In this document: positions 1 to 7,310 of the stretch, piece after piece
Layout of the letters: every line of letters begins with the position of its first letter
Numbering within the stretch: position 1 is the stretch's first letter
NCBI RefSeq assembly: GCF_018448905.1
Contig: NZ_RCWA01000043.1
Span: 1-34,850 of the forward strand
Direction of reading: 5' to 3'
Origin: Photorhabdus heterorhabditis
GTDB taxonomy: Bacteria; Pseudomonadota; Gammaproteobacteria; Enterobacterales; Enterobacteriaceae
DNA length: 34,850 bases
Program-made: the position numbers and the translations under genes
The notes under the pieces: generated by a model
Seen by the model: only the letters and a program-made list of their open reading frames with translations
Told to the model about the DNA's origin: nothing
Databases searched by the model: none

Positions 1-486
1 AACGACTTCTGGTCGAACATCAATACTGACCCGATTTTTAATTTTGCCTCTTTTTTCATAGCGACCATAGCGTTTACGATAGGGTTTTCTGGCAATTCGC
101 AGATGTTGCCATAAATCACCCCCCTCTCTTTTATCTTGATAAATCAGCCTATAAATTGTCTCATGATGCAAAAATATCCCTTTATGCCGCTTCAAATAAT
201 CAACCACCTGTTCAGGACTCAAATCTTGCCAAATTAACCGTTTTATCCATTTTTTGACTTCCGGCGTTATTTTTACGGCTTTTTTAGCAAAATGACGACG
301 AGCTAATCCCTTCAAATGAGCCTGTTCAGGACAATAGATTTGAACTTCTTGATTTCTCTTCAATTCTCTGCTGATGGTCGACGGGCTTCGCTTAAGTGAC
401 TCAGCAATGAAGCGCTGTGAAAAACCGGCTTTTTTTAAACTGGAAATCGGGTATCTTTCTGTTTCGGTCAGTTGTATATAGGTCAT
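1..486 (-). CDS. IS30-family transposase, N-terminal part (cut by window edge)
   Basis: Reading frame open from the ATG at 486 to the left edge (162 codons, no stop), so the C-terminal DDE part lies outside the window. The translation starts MTYIQLTETERYPI and continues with a helix-turn-helix-like stretch (residues about 16-45, FSQRFIAESLKRSPSTISRE). It then has the IS30-type segment around residues 83-135 (PEVKKWI, LSPEQVV, ETIYRLIY, LRIARKPYRKRYG). This N-terminal HTH and linker is how IS30-family enzymes bind their terminal repeats. A run of six G residues near position 120 looked like a frameshift but reads through in frame, so the visible part is intact. Family assignment is by recognition of these motifs. 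Whether the element is complete cannot be judged here. Confidence 0.85.
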   Translation of the reverse strand, partial: MTYIQLTETERYPISSLKKAGFSQRFIAESLKRSPSTISRELKRNQEVQIYCPEQAHLKGLARRHFAKKAVKITPEVKKWIKRLIWQDLSPEQVVDYLKRHKGIFLHHETIYRLIYQDKREGGDLWQHLRIARKPYRKRYGRYEKRGKIKNRVSIDVRPEVV

Positions 487-547
487 TGTGCATTTTCCTG
501 TGGCGGGAAAGATGCCTACTATAGCAACTGACCGCCCTTCTGAAAAA

Positions 548-571
548 TTGCACTTATTAGTCGAATCCGCC
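548..571. repeat. Probable terminal inverted repeat of the IS30-family element
   Basis: About 60 bp upstream of the transposase start lies TTGCACTTATTAGTCGAATC followed by CGCC. It resembles the ends of IS30-family elements (TTGCACTT...GAATCCGCC). It would mark the 5' boundary of the insertion, beyond which the sequence becomes AT-rich phage debris. The partner repeat is outside the window, so the call rests on similarity alone. Confidence 0.5.
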
Positions 572-573
572 TT

Positions 574-942
574 TCTTTTAAACTAAATATAAAATCTAAT
601 TTTGAAAAAAATTTTATTATGTCAATTCCCAAACCACTAAATATCGCAGTCTGCCGTATGATCAGAAACAGAAAACTTATAATTCTCTAAAGTGATTACA
701 TTTGTTAGTGATAGTAATGTATAAATATCCATAACAGAGATTCACAATGATATGTTTTTGATTTTTCTTTGCTCATTTATTGCTCTAATCATGTTCGTAA
801 TTTACTCATAGTTAATTCATTTCTTGCTAAATCTTCATTTTGGTTATTTATTGACACGTAAATCGACCCGATTTTTATCGTATCCGGCTTCGTTTAATGC
901 TTTAAAGCGCTGCCCTGGCAAGAATTGCGGTGAGTTAATCGG
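574..942. other. AT-rich stretch without a clear gene
   Basis: Between the IS30 end and the fibre crossover site I see no convincing gene. On the - strand a 32-codon frame (939 to the stop at 844-846) reads PINSPQFLPGQRFKALNEAG and ends RVDLRVNK. It has coding-like composition but no start, so it may be the C-terminal end of a lost phage gene. I do not recognise it, and it does not look like a serine invertase. Confidence 0.4.
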
Positions 943-968
943 TTACAGAAAACATTGGTTTAGTGGAA
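943..968 (+). other. Putative DNA-invertase crossover site (distal copy)
   Basis: A 26-bp sequence, half-sites TTACAGAAAACA and GGTTTAGTGGAA around a central TT. It matches the reverse complement of the site at 4862-4887 at 23 of 26 positions, with the same central dinucleotide. The family consensus for Hin/Gin/Cin sites has AAACC-NN-GGTTT at its centre. Here the outer half-site is degenerate (AAACA), so the site may be weakened or dead. The reading frame across it is the same as in the fibre gene (AAC ATT GGT TTA GTG GAA). Confidence 0.7.
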
Positions 969-1466
969 ACGATGAATTTGGCGAAAAGTGCGGTGCCGAG
1001 TAGCCGGAAAATTAATGGCAAGGCGTTGAATGGGGATGTCAGTTTAAGTGCCGGGGATGTTGGGGCATATCCAAAAGGAGAATCGGATGAACGATATCAA
1101 CCACATGGCAACTATCAACCTGTGGGGAACTATGCGGTTAGGGGGGAATGCTATACCAGAGGGGAGAGTGAAAATCGATATCAAAAAAAAGTCTCTTCAC
1201 TGGCTCCACGAGTGGTATGGGAAGGATTTATTGGTAATGGTGGTTCTGTCAATCTGAATGAAGATATCAAAGGTAAATTTTTATTAGTTTCAGGCACGGT
1301 GGCAAGAGATCGACATTCCTTGATATTTATACCTAGTGACGGATTTCCAATAGAATTTACTTATTATGAGTCATCAATTACTGTCATAAGAACCAGTAAT
1401 AATGGTAGGACTGTATCAATAATCAGCTTAAATGGTGGTCTTAGTCGTATTGTAGCATTGGAGTGA
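963..1466 (+). CDS. Silent alternative tail-fibre C-terminal module (inverted, promoterless)
   Basis: A 167-codon frame with a GTG as its first possible start and no convincing ribosome site. Its first residues, VETMNLAKSA, are the same as residues about 227-236 of the intact fibre gene on the other strand, and the DNA identity begins inside the crossover site. After that it diverges: KINGKALNGDVSLSAGDVGA, then two SDERYQ/SENRYQ repeats typical of phage fibre shafts, then a tip domain (about residues 80-167) unlike the one now in use. In frame upstream there is a stop at about 935, so it cannot be expressed alone. It reads as the stored second fibre end of an invertible cassette, comparable to Mu Sv'. 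A plain deletion remnant is the alternative. Confidence 0.75.
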   Translation: METMNLAKSAVPSSRKINGKALNGDVSLSAGDVGAYPKGESDERYQPHGNYQPVGNYAVRGECYTRGESENRYQKKVSSLAPRVVWEGFIGNGGSVNLNEDIKGKFLLVSGTVARDRHSLIFIPSDGFPIEFTYYESSITVIRTSNNGRTVSIISLNGGLSRIVALE

Positions 1467-1475
1467 TCGTAGCAT

Positions 1476-1640
1476 TTAATCAAAATCAACAGGGTTATTT
1501 TTTATGACCCTTGCAGGAACACCAACAGCGGTTGAATCGGATGGAATACCACCGATAACAACCGCTCCAGCGCCGATTTTAACGTTATTGCCAATTGTAA
1601 CTAATAACGGAAAAAGTAAACCGATTGAATTATCGCCCTC
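1476..1640 (-). pseudogene. Hexapeptide-repeat acetyltransferase, C-terminal fragment
   Basis: On the - strand, ending with the stop at 1476-1478, the translation shows left-handed beta-helix repeats: VTIGNNVKIGAGAVVIGG, then IPSDSTAVGVPARVIKNN. This is the typical C-terminus of serine O-acetyltransferase-like or sugar O-acetyltransferase enzymes. Upstream codons (PVFFEGDNSIG) are still compatible with the family but the frame then breaks, and no N-terminal half is present. It faces the alternative fibre module tail to tail, ten bases apart. The substrate cannot be told. As a carbohydrate-modifying enzyme beside a glycosyltransferase it may once have been surface-modification cargo. Confidence 0.7.
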
Positions 1641-1736
1641 GAAAAACACGGGGGGAAAACACCGAATGAATTATTTAAGGGAATACGAACATGTTTACTT
1701 CCAGATTAACGATAGTGGGCTAATTAAATGGTAATT

Positions 1737-2134
1737 TGTATTAAAAATAGGAATAGGATAACATTAGAATCTGGCGAACCAGACCTCAGCCAGATAAGGA
1801 CGTAAATGAAAGTGGTCATATCAAAAGAATTCTATAAAACACGGCAAAAAAAGAGAGAATATGGCAAATACATAAACTATTTTAAAACGATAGCTCAAAG
1901 CTGTATGAACTAAAAGTCAAAAAATTGGGAGTACAATAACGGGTAATAATTTGATTAGATAGGTTTTTGCAATTTTTATAAACCAACAAAATACTAAGTC
2001 GTGGTAAAAAGCAGTCTAACCCTCAAAAAAAATAGGAAACTAAGCGTTAATTTTTATCTGGCGAAATTCTCCAATTAGTAATATACTTGTATCCATTCGC
2101 TATGTAACTTAGAATAGTCTACTATCTTAGTAAA
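1737..2134. other. AT-rich intergenic stretch, nothing recognised
   Basis: No frame of useful length, no tRNA-like fold and no clear insertion-sequence end found between the acetyltransferase fragment and the small membrane ORF at 2135. Confidence 0.4.
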
Positions 2135-2392
2135 GTGGAATATTGTAACTTAATGAATAACCGTCAACTACTAAACTATCAATTACGCAAAAATGCAATA
2201 AGAATGCATGGTGTAGTAAACAAAGCATTGATAGGGGATGGGATATTGCAAGCAATATCCCATCCCTCCAGGTTGTCTATATCCCCTACCCAAACTAAAA
2301 GCGTGAGTGTAGGAGCATGGGTTGTAATTGTTGGGTTAATAACCATAATTATCCTCTTAATGTTCGTTATAAAACACTGGAAGACACTATGA
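2135..2392 (+). CDS. Small predicted single-pass membrane protein
   Basis: An 85-codon frame beginning GTG at 2135; the ATG at 2153 (MNNRQLLNYQ) is also possible and would give 79 residues. The N-terminal half is polar. The C-terminal 30 residues (AWVVIVGLITIIILLMFVIK) form one strong transmembrane helix followed by HWKTL. Its stop overlaps the next start as ATGA, the usual sign of translational coupling to the glycosyltransferase. The coding region is crossed by a perfect 15-bp inverted repeat. I do not recognise a family. It may be a real accessory partner or an open remnant, and the overlap is the main argument for a real gene. Confidence 0.45.
   Translation: MEYCNLMNNRQLLNYQLRKNAIRMHGVVNKALIGDGILQAISHPSRLSISPTQTKSVSVGAWVVIVGLITIIILLMFVIKHWKTL
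2235..2266. repeat. Perfect 15-bp inverted repeat (hairpin)
   Basis: GGGATGGGATATTGC, two bases AA, then its exact complement GCAATATCCCATCCC. It is followed by TCCAGG, not a T-run, so it does not look like a simple terminator. It lies inside the small membrane ORF, upstream of the glycosyltransferase start. Confidence 0.8.
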
Positions 2393-3177
2393 AAAACTTT
2401 ATAATTAGTTTACTGAATAACAATGAAAAAAGAAGAAAACATATAACTGAACAGTTTGAAAGGAATAATATAGAATTTGAATTTTTTGATGCTATTGATA
2501 AGAGCAGAATCAATATTGCAAATGAATTAGGAATAACTTTTGATAACCCAAATTTATCAATGGGAGAAAAAGGATGTTTTTTAAGTCATATTACTTTGTG
2601 GAAGAAAATTATTGACGAGAACATTCCTGTAGCTGGTATTTTTGAGGATGATATATATCTATCCAAGGAGTCAGAATTATATTTAACTGATTATAGTTGG
2701 GTAGATAACAACATTGATATTATAAAAATTGAACGAGCAGATGAGAAAGTAAGAACCTCTGTTTTTCCAGTGAAAAAACTTAAAAAAAATGAGAATATTT
2801 TTAGATTAAAAAACGAACATTTAGGTGCTGGTGGATACATTATTACAAATAAAGGAGCTAATTTTCTATTTAATAAAATAACTAGCACTCCATTAAGAGA
2901 ACCAGTTGATTGTGAAATATTTGATAATTTTATTTTAGATAAAAATTACATTGCCTGTCAGTTAATACCAGCACTATGTATGCAGGATTTTACTTTAAAT
3001 AAGAGTCATAATAATTTCCCGAGTTCTTTAGAAAATGAAAGAGTCCATAGAATTATCACTCCTAAAGAAAATTACAACAGTAAACTGTTACGTGAAATAC
3101 ATCGAGTTAAAAATCAGCTAATTGATTTTATTTTTAATAAACGAATAGAAAGAAAACTCCCCTTTAATAAGGATTAA
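2389..3177 (+). CDS. Glycosyltransferase family 25 (LPS-type)
   Basis: A 262-residue protein from ATG 2389. This start is chosen because GGAAG lies seven bases upstream and because the family begins MKNFIISL. The longer frame from 2317 adds residues with no family resemblance. Visible family features: N-terminal FIISLxxxxxRR (residues 4-16), EKGCFLSHITLWKKI (60-74), the metal/sugar-nucleotide motif FEDDIYL (85-91), and GAGGYIITNKGA further on. Family 25 enzymes such as the Lex2B/LgtB type transfer hexoses onto lipooligosaccharide in the cytoplasm. The composition is more AT-rich than the flanking tail genes, which suggests later arrival. It sits inside the proposed invertible segment, between fibre-assembly gene and alternative fibre end, so it may be phage cargo altering surface sugars. 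The acceptor is unknown. Confidence 0.85.
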   Translation: MKNFIISLLNNNEKRRKHITEQFERNNIEFEFFDAIDKSRINIANELGITFDNPNLSMGEKGCFLSHITLWKKIIDENIPVAGIFEDDIYLSKESELYLTDYSWVDNNIDIIKIERADEKVRTSVFPVKKLKKNENIFRLKNEHLGAGGYIITNKGANFLFNKITSTPLREPVDCEIFDNFILDKNYIACQLIPALCMQDFTLNKSHNNFPSSLENERVHRIITPKENYNSKLLREIHRVKNQLIDFIFNKRIERKLPFNKD

Positions 3178-3190
3178 TGAGCTATGATCC

Positions 3191-3415
3191 TGTAATTTAA
3201 ATTGTGTAATTGCCTGTTTTTGATATATTTATTCGGAAAACGGAGACAGGCAAATTATGGACGAAAATAAAATTAAGGCACTCGCAGCTAAATTGGCTAA
3301 GGACCTCAAAACTGAAGCCGATCTTAATCAGTTTTCCCGTATTCTCACTAGCTCGGTGATCGTCTGGACGGTCATTTATAATCAGATGGCAATTACACAG
3401 AATAATGTACAGACT
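3191..3415 (+). mobile_element. Miniature IS256-family element (internal deletion derivative)
   Basis: Inverted ends surround about 225 bp: GTGTAATTGCC at 3204-3214 and its exact complement at 3388-3398, with weaker pairing outward from TGTA at 3191 and TACA near 3413. Inside, the first 30 or so codons of a mutator-type transposase remain, directly followed by the right end. So transposase coding was deleted but both ends survive, as in a MITE. Exact outer boundaries and a target duplication could not be fixed by eye. Confidence 0.6.
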
Positions 3416-3454
3416 CTATCCCGGGATTTCTCCAATAACGGCAAGTTCTACTGA
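3257..3454 (+). pseudogene. IS256-family transposase N-terminal fragment
   Basis: The frame begins MDENKIKALAAKLAKDLKTE and continues ADLNQFSRILT, the characteristic N-terminus of IS256/mutator transposases (usual length about 400 residues). After residue 31 it leaves the family and reads through the element's right end and out into flanking DNA (ending NNGKFY). No catalytic DDE residues remain. A ribosome site (GGAGAC) precedes the ATG, inherited from the parent element, so a 65-residue chimeric peptide could still be made, but no function is expected. Confidence 0.75.
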
Positions 3455-3530
3455 CGTTATTATTTTCTTTAACATGAGCAAATATTTTAAGCTTTCGCTA
3501 ACTTCCTAATTCTTCTTTCTTGTTCATCTT

Positions 3531-3569
3531 GACCTCAACTAATATCTGTTAAAACTATCAGTTGAGGTC
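3531..3569. terminator. 10-bp inverted repeat, possible terminator
   Basis: GACCTCAACT and AGTTGAGGTC are perfect complements 19 bases apart, with further partial pairing inside the loop. There is no T-run on either side, so intrinsic termination is doubtful. The repeat sits beyond the 3' end of the tail operon (- strand) and could mark its end or be a relic. Confidence 0.35.
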
Positions 3570-3716
3570 TAGAAATTCACAAATAAGTGAGCGTATATAT
3601 AAACTCAATATCACTACCAATTTAAAATTCAAAGATTAAATGTTTGTATTTTTCATATAACTCACTAAAGTTAACTTCATCAATTATGGTAAAATTCATC
3701 TGCTGTTAGTGGGAGA

Positions 3717-4136
3717 TTATGGTTTTTCAGGCCAGTTAATGTCTGGTGCTAATGTAACATCGATACGGCTCAGTGATATTTGGTATTTTTTCCAAGCTAT
3801 TAACTGCGCTTTTTCCTCATCATTTGTCATATTTAGATCAACAGCATCTTGTAATGGTGCAATTTGATTTGTTGCTTCAGCTATCAATTGCTGTTTTCGA
3901 GATTTAGCCTGTTGCTGCAATTCTTCTTTTGTGGGCGTAGGAATGTCCGCCCATTCGGGTAAACCATTTTTACCCGCTATACGATATTTACCCTCTGGAG
4001 GAATACTGCCAGCAAACTCAATGAAGATAACTTCATCGACTTCCACCGCATCGTTTGGAAATGAACCGGCATTGATATAATCCTGTTTCCATTCGAACGG
4101 ATAAAATGCATTAGTTGTTGCACTGTAATAATACAT
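3717..4136 (-). CDS. Tail fibre assembly chaperone (Tfa family)
   Basis: A 139-residue protein starting two bases after the fibre stop. The N-terminal half has the Tfa signature: YYYSATTNAFYPFEW at the start, then EVIFIEFAGSIPPEGKYRIA and GLPEWADIPTPTKEEL. The C-terminal half is a helical region with repeated lysine and glutamine (QQQAKSRKQQLIAEA) ending in LDVNWP-like residues (APDINWPEKP). Tfa proteins help fibres trimerise and in Mu-type phages may stay on the fibre tip. Because they match the fibre's variable end, the gene being inside the proposed invertible segment fits Mu gene U. Last gene of the tail operon. Confidence 0.85.
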   Translation of the reverse strand: MYYYSATTNAFYPFEWKQDYINAGSFPNDAVEVDEVIFIEFAGSIPPEGKYRIAGKNGLPEWADIPTPTKEELQQQAKSRKQQLIAEATNQIAPLQDAVDLNMTNDEEKAQLIAWKKYQISLSRIDVTLAPDINWPEKP

Positions 4137-4138
4137 AA

Positions 4139-5545
4139 TTAATACCCCACAGCCAGATAATAAAACGATAGTGCACTCTGATTACCCGTTAGTGTAAATC
4201 CTGTTCTGCTTCTATTAGTAGTGCCCATAGATTGATATCCTATATTATCTGATAACACGATCCCGAAAACAGCATTTGGAAATGAGATTGGAAAATTAAA
4301 ATTCAGTGATTGCCCAGCATACCAAAGGTGGCTCGCCCACTGATAAATCATCCCGGTATCTCCACATCTCCACCAACCATTTGTAGATTTTAAGGCAGTA
4401 TTTTTGCTGCCATATCGGGAATCAGACTCAGGTTTAGTATATGACTGCCCCATAGGAGCATAGTTCCCGGCTGGCTGGTAACTGCCCTTGAGTTGAAATC
4501 GCCTATTGCACTCACCTGTGGTATATGCGCCGAGTTCTCCTGGGGATGGCTTATTGATTGAACTATATACCCGAATACCGGGTGCTTCATATACCCCCTT
4601 ACCGGAAATATATCCGGTTGCATCCACATTTCCGTTTACAACACCGCCAGATTTTGGATATGCCCCCACTTCCTCAGCAGAAGGCTTATTATTCGGACTA
4701 TAAACACGCAAGCCGGACTCATAAATGTATCTTTTCGCCCAGATGTCTTGACTAGATACAACATCTTTGCCTTCTCCGGATTTTACATATCCAGTCGCAT
4801 CCACATTCCCGTTTACAATCCCACCTGCTTTTGGAAACGCACTTTTCGCCAGATTCATCGTTTCCACTAAACCAAGGTTTTTTATAAACTCACTTTTATT
4901 AGGGATATCTGCACCGTTTTGGTTTTTTGCCAGTCTATTGTTGGCATTATTATTTGCGTTTGTTGCATTGTTGTTTGCATTTGTCGCGTTAGTGTTAGCT
5001 CCATCGATTGATTTATTTAACTCATTCCATACGGTATGCATTAATGATGAGGTCGGTACCGTATTCCCCGCATCAGCAATTTGATTACTTAACCGCACTA
5101 TCCCCTTTTCAGTCAATGATGCATCAGGAACGCCACTTAATTTTCCCTCCGCGATTCTTCTAACGTCATGCACAGCTTTAGGCGTTGCCGCCTGATCTTC
5201 TCTGTCAGAATTTGTCGCGCTGTTGAGCTGCGATATGCCTTTCTGCGTAAGCGAAGCAGCCGGGATTTCCGTGGTAATTTTTTGTTTTAATGCCAAGTCT
5301 AACTGTTGGGTGAGTTTCTCTAAATCACCATCATCAATAACATCCTCCCCCGTTTTTTCTGCAATATATTTCCCAATTACCGCAGCAATGATTGAGGATT
5401 GCCGCCAAACTTTATTTAATCGCTCACTTCTGGCAATGCCCGATTTAAATCCCTCTTCAATAAAATCAGAATTTTCATATTCTTCTTGTGATAAAGTATT
5501 CGCGTTTTCACCCGTCGCAAATGCCTTAAAATCATTTTTCGCCAT
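4139..5545 (-). CDS. Tail fibre protein (host recognition)
   Basis: A 468-residue fibre. Residues 1-90 form the baseplate-attachment end. Residues about 95-170 hold two fibre repeats (SLTQKGISQLN...ATPKAVHDV and SLTEKGIVRLS...VPTSSLMHTV). An Asn/Ala-rich linker follows (TNATNANNNATNANNNANN). The crossover sequence falls at residue about 223, so 1-224 would be constant and 225-468 variable. The variable part holds two related segments (FPKAGGIVNGNVDATGY and YPKSGGVVNGNVDATGY), shaft repeats (RRFQLKGSYQP, SDSRYG), and a C-terminal gp53-like tip starting NGWWRCGDTGMIYQW. Such tips bind surface sugars or proteins of the target cell. The next gene encodes its Tfa chaperone. Confidence 0.88.
   Translation of the reverse strand: MAKNDFKAFATGENANTLSQEEYENSDFIEEGFKSGIARSERLNKVWRQSSIIAAVIGKYIAEKTGEDVIDDGDLEKLTQQLDLALKQKITTEIPAASLTQKGISQLNSATNSDREDQAATPKAVHDVRRIAEGKLSGVPDASLTEKGIVRLSNQIADAGNTVPTSSLMHTVWNELNKSIDGANTNATNANNNATNANNNANNRLAKNQNGADIPNKSEFIKNLGLVETMNLAKSAFPKAGGIVNGNVDATGYVKSGEGKDVVSSQDIWAKRYIYESGLRVYSPNNKPSAEEVGAYPKSGGVVNGNVDATGYISGKGVYEAPGIRVYSSINKPSPGELGAYTTGECNRRFQLKGSYQPAGNYAPMGQSYTKPESDSRYGSKNTALKSTNGWWRCGDTGMIYQWASHLWYAGQSLNFNFPISFPNAVFGIVLSDNIGYQSMGTTNRSRTGFTLTGNQSALSFYYLAVGY
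4862..4887 (-). other. Putative Gin/Hin-type DNA-invertase crossover site inside the fibre gene
   Basis: On the + strand the 26 bp are half-site TTCCACTAAACC, centre AA, half-site GGTTTTTTATAA. The known gix/hix/cix family shares TTCC or TTCT, then AAACC-NN-GGTTT, then ATAA at the same spacing. Both half-sites fit. Position within a fibre gene, at the border between constant and variable parts, is the same as in phage Mu gene S. Partner site at 943-968, inverted. Confidence 0.78.
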
Positions 5546-5547
5546 TT

Positions 5548-6120
5548 CTAACCCTCCACTATATGGTAATTAACCGTTATTCCCATAGGTTTAATCGAGA
5601 GATAACCCTGATGGATGATTTCCTTAGTGATGCTACTAATTACTTTACCTCTTACCGTTACGGTAAATGACATATCCAAGTTATCTTCAAAAGATATAGA
5701 TATGTTGTTATGTGAGTGAATAAAACTCAGGATGTTATTAAGTGATTCAGCCGTTCCATCCCAGTTGTTTGCGCCTATTTTAGCTTTGATTACTATTCGA
5801 TAATTATCATCATCCAACTTGACATAACTTTTATCACTATCAAACCGCCCTTTCCATTTGCCACTATCAAATCCCAATTCAGGAATATCAAAGGAGAAGT
5901 AATAGTATTCAATCGGGGTTTGAATCATTCGATTTCTTTCTACCCATTCTCCAATGATATCAAGCTGTTTGCCCTCCGCTTTATCAAGGTCAAAACTGCT
6001 AATCAGTAAATCAGCGGTGGACGCATTCCAGTTAAAAATATCGGTAACAGCTTCAAGCATTCTGACATATCGTTCACCTTCCATATGGTAAGACGGAATC
6101 AGCTTCATATATTTATTCAT
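5548..6120 (-). CDS. DUF2612 baseplate protein (tail-fibre adaptor)
   Basis: A 190-residue protein. The N-terminus carries the helical segment typical of DUF2612 proteins (YVRMLEAVTDIFNWNASTAD, then DKAEGKQLDIIGEWVERNR at about 47-65). A middle part with SDKSYVKLDDDNYRIVIKAKIGANNWDGT (about 97-125) is followed by a beta-rich end. In contractile tails it lies at the outer baseplate and links wedge to fibre, like gpI/gp48-type proteins. Its start overlaps the preceding J gene by four bases and the fibre gene follows after two bases. Family call by recognition of these motifs. Confidence 0.82.
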   Translation of the reverse strand: MNKYMKLIPSYHMEGERYVRMLEAVTDIFNWNASTADLLISSFDLDKAEGKQLDIIGEWVERNRMIQTPIEYYYFSFDIPELGFDSGKWKGRFDSDKSYVKLDDDNYRIVIKAKIGANNWDGTAESLNNILSFIHSHNNISISFEDNLDMSFTVTVRGKVISSITKEIIHQGYLSIKPMGITVNYHIVEG

Positions 6121-7310
6121 TCGAGCACCGTCACTATTTTAATATTTTCAGGTGAACAGGTCGGCGCTTCATTAAAGGCAATATTGATGTTCGCTACTCC
6201 TGTTGTTGATGCTGATTTACCTGCCACCACAGATAATACTTCATATGTCTGACTGCCGTTTTTATTACATAAGTTTGCCGGCACAAATAAACGAGTAACA
6301 TATATCCCATCACCAATATAAAGTGAGTTGATATAGTTAGATACCTCTGTCCGAATATTATTTCCAATATCCGATGTGTATCCAATAAAAGGTTTAATCT
6401 GAATTTCAATATAAATTGGTACCAGCGTTGGACGATAGAAGTTAATCGTTTTTTTATTGCCAGTGTTATCCGTGACAATTTCAGAGGTGGTGCCAAATGT
6501 CGGTATGCCCGGCGTTTTCTTTATCAAAATAGTTTGAGCAATTTCTTTCGAGTCTCCTCCATCAATGACAATCGCAATACTGTGCGCAGGTATACCGTTC
6601 TTATCGGTTTCATCCGTGTCGTTGTCATATCCCTGATAACGTGAAACACCATGCAGATTAGCAATAGCGCCAATAAGTCCATCCATAATGGTTTTCGAAG
6701 GTAATGCAACTGAAACTGCTTGCCGGATTCTCAGTTCTGCATCGGTTTCAACTCCCCGACCCAGTGTAGCAGCAACAGGGTTTGTCACTGTTTGCCAGCC
6801 CAATGTTGGTGTAGCAATCTGATTAATCGTGTGAGGCAGTGCGCCAATAGCGCCTGTTTTTTGACACACAGCCGTTACAATAGCCTGCCCGTGCATGTCT
6901 ATAGTGACTTCATCCGGTAGTGACCAGGTGTTTCCTATATCATCCCGAATAGAAGCATTGCGAATAACAGTACCCGCCCGGCCAGTTATTAAAACATCTA
7001 CAGTCGAGTTACTGGGGCTTTTTCTGGTAATACCGTTGATTTTGACATTACGAGAAAGCCCCTCACCCACCGCGGTTGCTGGGCTGAATGAGTTATAAGA
7101 AGCAATGATTGCGTTATTACAACCATGAACCACATAAGCAATCAACGATAGAAAAACACCGTCTTTGCTGTCAGATTCAATGTAAATATCTTCTCCGTAG
7201 ATATCTCTAAATATTGTCTTCCAGCCATTTAAAATGGTTTGATAATCAGGGGCATTGATCCCGTTTTTATTAATGTCAGGTAACATTGTGTTGATAATAT
7301 TTTCATACAT
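6117..7310 (-). CDS. Baseplate assembly protein J-like (gp47 family)
   Basis: A 397-residue protein, usual length for the family. Recognisable parts: the N-terminal DYQTILNGWKTIFRDIYGED with SDSKDGVFLSLIAYVVHGCNNAI (about 22-72), the conserved SPATAVGEGLSRNVKINGITR (75-95), GTVIRNASIRDDIGNTW, and the later GRGVETDAELRIRQAVSVALPS with the glycine-rich IANLHGVSRYQGYDNDTDETD. These proteins form baseplate wedges together with gp25 and are essential for sheath contraction. The start overlaps the gp25-like gene by eight bases, so the two are probably translationally coupled. Confidence 0.9.
   Translation of the reverse strand: MYENIINTMLPDINKNGINAPDYQTILNGWKTIFRDIYGEDIYIESDSKDGVFLSLIAYVVHGCNNAIIASYNSFSPATAVGEGLSRNVKINGITRKSPSNSTVDVLITGRAGTVIRNASIRDDIGNTWSLPDEVTIDMHGQAIVTAVCQKTGAIGALPHTINQIATPTLGWQTVTNPVAATLGRGVETDAELRIRQAVSVALPSKTIMDGLIGAIANLHGVSRYQGYDNDTDETDKNGIPAHSIAIVIDGGDSKEIAQTILIKKTPGIPTFGTTSEIVTDNTGNKKTINFYRPTLVPIYIEIQIKPFIGYTSDIGNNIRTEVSNYINSLYIGDGIYVTRLFVPANLCNKNGSQTYEVLSVVAGKSASTTGVANINIAFNEAPTCSPENIKIVTVLE

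Noticed and set aside
115-130. Apparent frameshift in the IS30 transposase at a run of six G
   Set aside because: Recounting shows the frame continues intact into GGDLWQHLRIARKPYRK.
844-939. Remnant of the missing DNA invertase beside the distal crossover site
   Set aside because: The short frame there has no resemblance to serine invertases (no catalytic-domain or HTH motifs).
1504-1734. 76-codon + strand frame
   Set aside because: Shadow of the acetyltransferase fragment, which reads well on the - strand.
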